From Chloroflexota bacterium (GTDB taxonomy: Bacteria > Chloroflexota > Anaerolineae > Anaerolineales > Villigracilaceae), in the NCBI GenBank assembly GCA_020217065.1, contig JAIWOB010000018.1, positions 1 to 10,000 on the forward strand: a stretch of 10,000 bases of DNA, given 5' to 3'. The notes below the pieces were generated by a model that was not told the origin of the DNA, ran no database searches, and saw nothing but the letters and a program-made list of their open reading frames with translations. Each line of letters begins with the position of its first letter. Positions within the stretch are counted from its first letter, which is position 1. Positions 6,353 to 10,000 of the stretch are shown here, one piece after another. The position numbers and the translations under genes are program-made.

Positions 6353-7712
6353 TTTTACCTGCCTTTTGTGAGCGGACGACAAAAGTCAAAATTACAACGC
6401 CGAGGATGAGCAGAAAGAGGAGACAAACGCAAACCAGCGCGACGGTCAGGAGGATGAACCCCGTGTTGTCTTCTCCGTTTGTTGGCGCATTGGAGCCGTC
6501 AAATGAAGAGGTGGGAATGGCGTAGGGCGTGGGCGTCACCGCCAGCGGAATCCCAGCCACGGGGACGTAGGTCGGGACGAAGGTCGGAGTGGGCATTGCC
6601 GTCGCTTGAGGAGAAACAGCCCGCGGCGCGGCTCCGACGGACTTCCGCCAGGCGTCTTCCAAGCCGTCCGAGTCGAATCCATAAATTTCAAGCAGGGCGT
6701 CGTCAATCGGCTTTGCGTCGCGCAGGGCTTTGAGGAGTTCGGTTAATTTCTCCTGTCCGTAAGTCTTGATGAGGAAATTGACGATGCTGTACGACTGGCT
6801 GTAGGAGAGGTTGGCTTTGTCGGGCAATTCGGAGAATCCGCCGTTGAGCGAGCGCACGGTGAGCAGGGCGTCGCTGCGAATCGCCTGGTCAAGTTGGGCT
6901 TGCGCGGCGGAATCCAATTCGCCTTCGCTATACATGGCGAGACCTTCGTTGAGCCAGGTGGGGACGTCGCCGAGGCAGGAGAAGGTGAGGTGTCCGACGA
7001 GGATGTGAGTCAATTCGTGGATGACGGTGTTCTTGTCCCAGGTCGCGTCGGAGCCTGAAACGCCCATGATGAAGATGTTGTATTCGGGGAAAGCCATGCC
7101 GCCCGTCCACGAAGGCTCATAAAGGATGGCGTCCTTCATGTCGTCGTAGTTTGGATAGACGTAGAGGTCAATCGGGTCTTCGGCGCTCAACCCTGCCTGC
7201 TCTTTGTTGCGGCGCAGACCTTCTAGCCCTGCGTCGAGCATGGTTTGGGCGAAGGCTTTATCCTTGCCGTACCAGTGCAGGCGCAGGTCGCCGCTGGAGA
7301 TGGTTTGCCAGGGGTGTTCGTCGTCGAGCCAGGTTGCGGTTTGCGTTTCGGTGGAGTATTGTTGTCCCGACGAGTCGGCGTAGACCCAACGCCACCAGAC
7401 TGTCGCTCCGGGCGGGAGCGACCCGCTTTGGCGCATATCCCAGGTCCACTCTACGTTGACGGTTTTGCCGGCGCTGAAATCGGGGTAGGCTTTGGCGACC
7501 ACTTCGCCGCAGGTCTGCTGGATGTTGCCATACTCCAGCGTTATCGAAGAAATCTCTGAATCTGCGCTGATGGTTGCGGAGAAGGTCGCCGTGTTCGGGA
7601 AGTCAAACGAGACCCGATTGTCGGTTACGTTGGCGCGGGGCGCGGCAAAGGCGGTCTGCGCGGGCAGGAGGAATGCAAACGCTAAGAGGAAGGGGAGCCA
7701 TTTTTTACGCAT
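6345..7712 (-). CDS. Secreted, membrane-anchored zinc metallopeptidase (peptidase MA-like)
   Basis: 455 residues. A signal peptide (1-23) ends at AFA. An N-terminal beta-rich region (about 27-130) with Trp-rich strands precedes the catalytic domain (about 140-360). The zinc-binding motif is HELTH (232-236), with H232 and H236 as ligands and E233 as the catalytic base. The third ligand is probably E256 in WLNEGLAMY, the gluzincin arrangement typical of the peptidase MA-like family. A Pro/Thr-rich linker (about 364-415) leads to a C-terminal membrane helix (about 418-446) and a short basic tail, so the enzyme faces outwards and is tethered. Its substrates are unknown. The start ATG 7712 has an AGGAG Shine-Dalgarno 9 nt away and its own promoter. 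Its stop overlaps the start of the substrate-binding protein gene by 8 nt, indicating one mRNA and coupled translation. Confidence 0.88.
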   Translation of the reverse strand: MRKKWLPFLLAFAFLLPAQTAFAAPRANVTDNRVSFDFPNTATFSATISADSEISSITLEYGNIQQTCGEVVAKAYPDFSAGKTVNVEWTWDMRQSGSLPPGATVWWRWVYADSSGQQYSTETQTATWLDDEHPWQTISSGDLRLHWYGKDKAFAQTMLDAGLEGLRRNKEQAGLSAEDPIDLYVYPNYDDMKDAILYEPSWTGGMAFPEYNIFIMGVSGSDATWDKNTVIHELTHILVGHLTFSCLGDVPTWLNEGLAMYSEGELDSAAQAQLDQAIRSDALLTVRSLNGGFSELPDKANLSYSQSYSIVNFLIKTYGQEKLTELLKALRDAKPIDDALLEIYGFDSDGLEDAWRKSVGAAPRAVSPQATAMPTPTFVPTYVPVAGIPLAVTPTPYAIPTSSFDGSNAPTNGEDNTGFILLTVALVCVCLLFLLILGVVILTFVVRSQKAGKNG

Positions 7713-7739
7713 AAGATTGTTCTCCTTGTATGGCTTGCA

Positions 7740-7767
7740 AATATATCATGGCTGGCTTACTTTTCAA
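7740..7767 (-). promoter_or_regulatory. Promoter of the peptidase / binding-protein operon
   Basis: On the minus strand, TTGAAA (7762-7767), a 16-bp spacer and TATATT (7740-7745) form a good sigma70-type promoter. A TG-A just before the -10 box (7746-7748) makes it an extended -10. Transcription would start near 7733, leaving a leader of about 20 nt that contains the AGGAG Shine-Dalgarno of the peptidase gene. Confidence 0.6.
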
Positions 7768-7839
7768 AAAAGCAAAGCGTGAATTTTATAACTTTCCGCT
7801 TCGCTTAAACTAATGGGCTATTAATCTGCTCGTGTAAAA

Positions 7840-7867
7840 TGGAAATGGTCGTATCTCGCAATATAGT
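7840..7867 (+). promoter_or_regulatory. Candidate promoter for ccmE
   Basis: TGGAAA (7840-7845), a 16-bp spacer and TATAGT (7862-7867) are the best sigma70-like pair that I can find in the divergent gap 7713-7948. The leader would be about 75 nt. The gap is visibly more AT-rich than the genes around it, so chance matches are likely. Confidence 0.35.
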
Positions 7868-7948
7868 TGAGTTTAAAGGTTTCATTAAATCAGGCTTTCG
7901 AGCCGAAAAAACTTTTAGATTTTTAGCGAAATTCTTTTGGAGACTTTC

Positions 7949-8431
7949 ATGCAGCGAACAAAATTTTTTCTTGGCGGCGCGTTGATTTTAGCGGCGGTGG
8001 TTTATTTGCTGGTCTCGTCCACGCAGGCGAGCGCCGAATATTTCATGACGGTGGATGAGGTGAAGGCGAAGGGCGATTCTGTCGTCGGCAAGAGCCTGCG
8101 GCTTTCGGGCGCGGTGCTGGGCGACACCATTCAATACGATTCCAAGACCCTTGAGTTGACCTTTGACATCGCTCATGTCCCCGGCGACAACGCCGATATT
8201 GAAGCGCAGGGAGGACTGGCGGAGGTTCTTTATCAGGCGGTCAACGACCCAACCCGGCAGCGAATGACCATTCATTACGTCGGCGCCAAGCCCGACCTGC
8301 TCCGTAATGAGGCGCAGGCGATTTTGACCGGCAAACTCGGCGAAGACGGAGTCTTCTACGCGGATGAAATCCTGCTCAAATGTCCCACCAAGTACGAAGA
8401 GGCGGTTCCAGAGCAAGCCGCCGCGAATTAG
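7949..8431 (+). CDS. ccmE: Cytochrome c-type biogenesis protein CcmE, CxxxY variant
   Basis: 160 residues, the usual CcmE length. CcmE is the membrane-anchored haem chaperone of System I: it receives haem from CcmC/D and hands it to CcmF for attachment to apocytochromes on the outer face of the membrane. An N-terminal anchor helix (about 5-25) is followed by the beta-barrel (OB-fold) domain, with VGKSLRLSGAV (46-56) and VLYQAVNDP (93-101) as familiar elements. At the haem-binding site, classical CcmE has HxxxY; here the aligned segment is LLKCPTKYEE, with C145 and Y149, giving CxxxY. This matches the variant System I described for archaea and some bacteria. A TTG four codons upstream (7937) is rejected: ATG 7949 has a GGAG Shine-Dalgarno at 7939-7942 with 6-nt spacing. 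The next gene is ccmF. Confidence 0.93.
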   Translation: MQRTKFFLGGALILAAVVYLLVSSTQASAEYFMTVDEVKAKGDSVVGKSLRLSGAVLGDTIQYDSKTLELTFDIAHVPGDNADIEAQGGLAEVLYQAVNDPTRQRMTIHYVGAKPDLLRNEAQAILTGKLGEDGVFYADEILLKCPTKYEEAVPEQAAAN

Positions 8432-8440
8432 GTAAATTTG

Positions 8441-8470
8441 CCTGACAGGCTGCCCCTGTCAGGTTTTATT
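8441..8470 (+). terminator. Rho-independent terminator-like hairpin after ccmE
   Basis: A perfect 8-bp stem, CCTGACAG (8441-8448) with CTGTCAGG (8456-8463), closes a 7-nt loop and is followed directly by TTTTATT. It lies 9 nt after the ccmE stop. Its position between two genes of one pathway suggests partial termination that lowers ccmF expression, or a separate promoter for ccmF. Confidence 0.6.
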
Positions 8471-8485
8471 TCTCCAATTTTGAAT

Positions 8486-8541
8486 CACGGAGACGCGGAA
8501 GCGCGGAGAAAATAAAAACTCTGTGTCTCCGCGCCTCCGTG
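8486..8541. repeat. Long palindromic intergenic element between ccmE and ccmF
   Basis: Positions 8486-8499 pair with 8528-8541 (13 of 14 positions, one A-C mismatch). After one more mismatch, 8501-8508 pair with 8519-8526 if G-U pairs are allowed, closing a 10-nt A-rich loop. The arms are built from the units CGGAG, GCGGA and CCGCG. The style (CACGGAG-x-CGCGGAGACACAGAG when read on the minus strand) recalls the CACGGAG/CACAGAG palindromes scattered between genes in many environmental bacteria. Whether further copies exist in this genome cannot be seen here. Confidence 0.7.
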
Positions 8542-8582
8542 GTTAGCCTAAAAAAATCGGAACTCTTCACAAGGAAGAAATT

Positions 8583-10000
8583 ATGCTTGCAGAATTTGGA
8601 TACGGAATTTTATTGGTGAGTTTTCTCGTCGCCGTCTACAGCCTGATTGCGGCGGCGTATGGCGCAACGGGCAAATCGGCGGCGTTGGTGGAAAGCGCGC
8701 GGCGCGGCATGTTGCTGGTCTTTCCGTTGCTCACGCTTTCGGCGGCAGCGCTGGTCTATCTGCTGGTCACGAGCCATTTTGAAGTCGCTTTCGTGTACGA
8801 AGTGACCAGCCGCTCCATGCCGACCTATCTCAAAGTGACCGCGTGGTGGGGCGGACAGGCTGGCTCGCTGCTCTTCTGGGCGTGGCTGCTGGCGGCGTTC
8901 ACGTCGGCTGTCACCATCCGCAAGTGGGAGCGCGACATCGAGTTCCTGCCGTGGGTGATTGCAGTCAACGCCGTCACGCTGATTTTCTTCCTCGGCATGG
9001 TGGTCTTCTACGAGAATCCTTTCACCCGCTTCTGGCTGGTCAACGGCAACGTCGAGCCGCATACTTTTGCCCCTGCCGGCGCCACGTTGTTCGCTCCCCG
9101 CGACGGCAACGGTTTGAATCCGCTGCTGCGCCATCCTGGGATGGTGATTCACCCGCCGATGCTTTATTTGGGCTTCGTCTCCTACGTCATCCCATTTTCG
9201 TTCGCGATTGCGGCGCTCATCACGGGGCGCACCGATGACCGCTGGATTCGTCTCACCCGCCGCTGGTCGCTGTGGGCGTGGCTTTTCCTCTCTTTTGGGC
9301 TGGTCCTCGGCGGACGCTGGGCGTATGACGTCCTCGGCTGGGGCGGCTACTGGGGCTGGGACCCCGTCGAGATTGCGGCGTTCATGCCCTGGCTGACGGG
9401 AACCGCCTTCCTGCACTCGGTGATGATTCAGGAAAAGCGCGGGCTGTTCAAACACTGGAACATGATTCTCGTCATCCTGACTTACGCCCTCGTAGTCTTC
9501 GGGACATTCCTTACCCGTTCGGGCGTGCTGTCCTCCGTCCATGCCTTTGCCAACAGCCCGATAGGTCCCTTCTTCATGGGCTATGTCGCCCTGACGTTGG
9601 TTGCCTCCACCGCCCTGTTGATTTGGCGCTGGCCCCTGCTGCAAGGCGAGACGGAAATGAAGTCCATGCTTTCGCGTGAGGCTTTGTTCCTGCTCAACAA
9701 TCTGCTCTTCATGAGCGTGCTGGTGGTCTGCTTCTGGGGCGTGGTCTCGCCGCTGGCTTCGGAATTGTTCACCAACCAAAAGGTGACGCTGGGTCCGCCG
9801 TTCTATGAGCGCGCCACGGCTCCGCTCTTCGCGGCGTTGATGTTCCTGATGGGCGTCGCCCCGCTTTCGGCGTGGGGGCATTCCACCGTCGCCACCCTGG
9901 GACGCGCCATGTGGAAATCCGCGCTCGCGGCTGTGATTCTGACCGTCGTTCTCTTTATCGCTTATACCCAGAACTATATCGCCCTGATTGGGTTCTTCCT
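8583..10000 (+). CDS. ccmF: Cytochrome c haem lyase subunit CcmF, 3' end outside window
   Basis: 472 complete codons are present and the frame runs off the right edge; full CcmF proteins are usually about 640-680 residues. CcmF is the polytopic membrane subunit that takes haem from CcmE and attaches it to apocytochrome c. The tryptophan-rich WWD-type motif is WGGYWGWDPVE (253-263), followed by AFMPWL. Three conserved histidines are seen in family context: H190 in HPPMLYLGFV, H278 in FLHS and H320 in TRSGVLSSVHAF. Repeated hydrophobic segments agree with about eleven or more membrane helices in this part. The start ATG 8583 has an AGGA Shine-Dalgarno at 8572-8575 with 7-nt spacing. It follows ccmE in the same direction with a 151-bp gap that holds a terminator-like stem and a palindromic element. 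Confidence 0.96.
   Translation, partial: MLAEFGYGILLVSFLVAVYSLIAAAYGATGKSAALVESARRGMLLVFPLLTLSAAALVYLLVTSHFEVAFVYEVTSRSMPTYLKVTAWWGGQAGSLLFWAWLLAAFTSAVTIRKWERDIEFLPWVIAVNAVTLIFFLGMVVFYENPFTRFWLVNGNVEPHTFAPAGATLFAPRDGNGLNPLLRHPGMVIHPPMLYLGFVSYVIPFSFAIAALITGRTDDRWIRLTRRWSLWAWLFLSFGLVLGGRWAYDVLGWGGYWGWDPVEIAAFMPWLTGTAFLHSVMIQEKRGLFKHWNMILVILTYALVVFGTFLTRSGVLSSVHAFANSPIGPFFMGYVALTLVASTALLIWRWPLLQGETEMKSMLSREALFLLNNLLFMSVLVVCFWGVVSPLASELFTNQKVTLGPPFYERATAPLFAALMFLMGVAPLSAWGHSTVATLGRAMWKSALAAVILTVVLFIAYTQNYIALIGFF

Noticed and set aside
7835..7840. TAAAAT as a -10 box for ccmE
   Set aside because: No acceptable -35 lies 15-19 bp upstream; the TGGAAA/TATAGT pair nearby is better.
8610..9881. A 423-codon open frame on the minus strand, opposite ccmF
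   Set aside because: It lies wholly antisense to a clearly recognised ccmF, and its product is dominated by Arg, His, Gln and Glu with no domain-like pattern, as expected for the complement of a GC-rich membrane protein gene.
1..10000. CRISPR array, tRNA, rRNA, insertion sequence or phage genes
   Set aside because: No regularly spaced direct repeats, cloverleaf-type sequences, transposase or phage protein motifs were seen on either strand.

Overview
This is a moderately GC-rich bacterial window with dense coding, short gene gaps and no mobile element, CRISPR array or RNA gene that I can recognise. The best guess for the source is a Chloroflexota bacterium, probably of the Anaerolineae. That is an inference from three things together: a PucC-like BCD-family transporter, a membrane Ser/Thr kinase with a Cys-rich external tail, and an archaeal-style variant CcmE beside CcmF. 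No phylogenetic marker in the window settles it.

Layout, left to right. (1) The last 59 codons of a probable group-4 glycosyltransferase end at 181. (2) A 212-bp gap holds a candidate promoter and three successive hairpins. (3) A two-gene unit follows: a PucC-like major facilitator (394-1698) and, 2 bp later, a MerR-type DNA-binding protein with an all-helical C-terminal domain (1701-2318). (4) A PknB-type membrane kinase (2367-3803) and rsmI (3837-4667) come next. Each has a -10 box only 6-7 nt before its ATG, so both look like leaderless transcripts. (5) On the minus strand, a second two-gene unit is read from about 7735 towards 4670: a secreted, membrane-anchored HEXXH metallopeptidase (7712-6345), then an overlapping peptide-type ABC substrate-binding protein (6352-4670). 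(6) From 7949 to the window end, ccmE and ccmF encode haem delivery for c-type cytochrome maturation. They are separated by a terminator-like hairpin and a long palindromic element.

Most of the content is ordinary housekeeping and envelope biology. The points that stand out are: a dispersed palindromic repeat of the GTCATTGCGAGG...GAAGCAATCTCC type, translated in frame inside the signal peptide of the substrate-binding protein; a CcmE whose haem-binding histidine is replaced by cysteine (CxxxY); a kinase with a ten-cysteine external domain; and the leaderless promoters. The minus-strand pair could work together, with the peptidase releasing peptides outside the cell and the binding protein capturing them, but no permease or ATPase gene is present here. 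I found no clear evidence of a wholly new multigene system.
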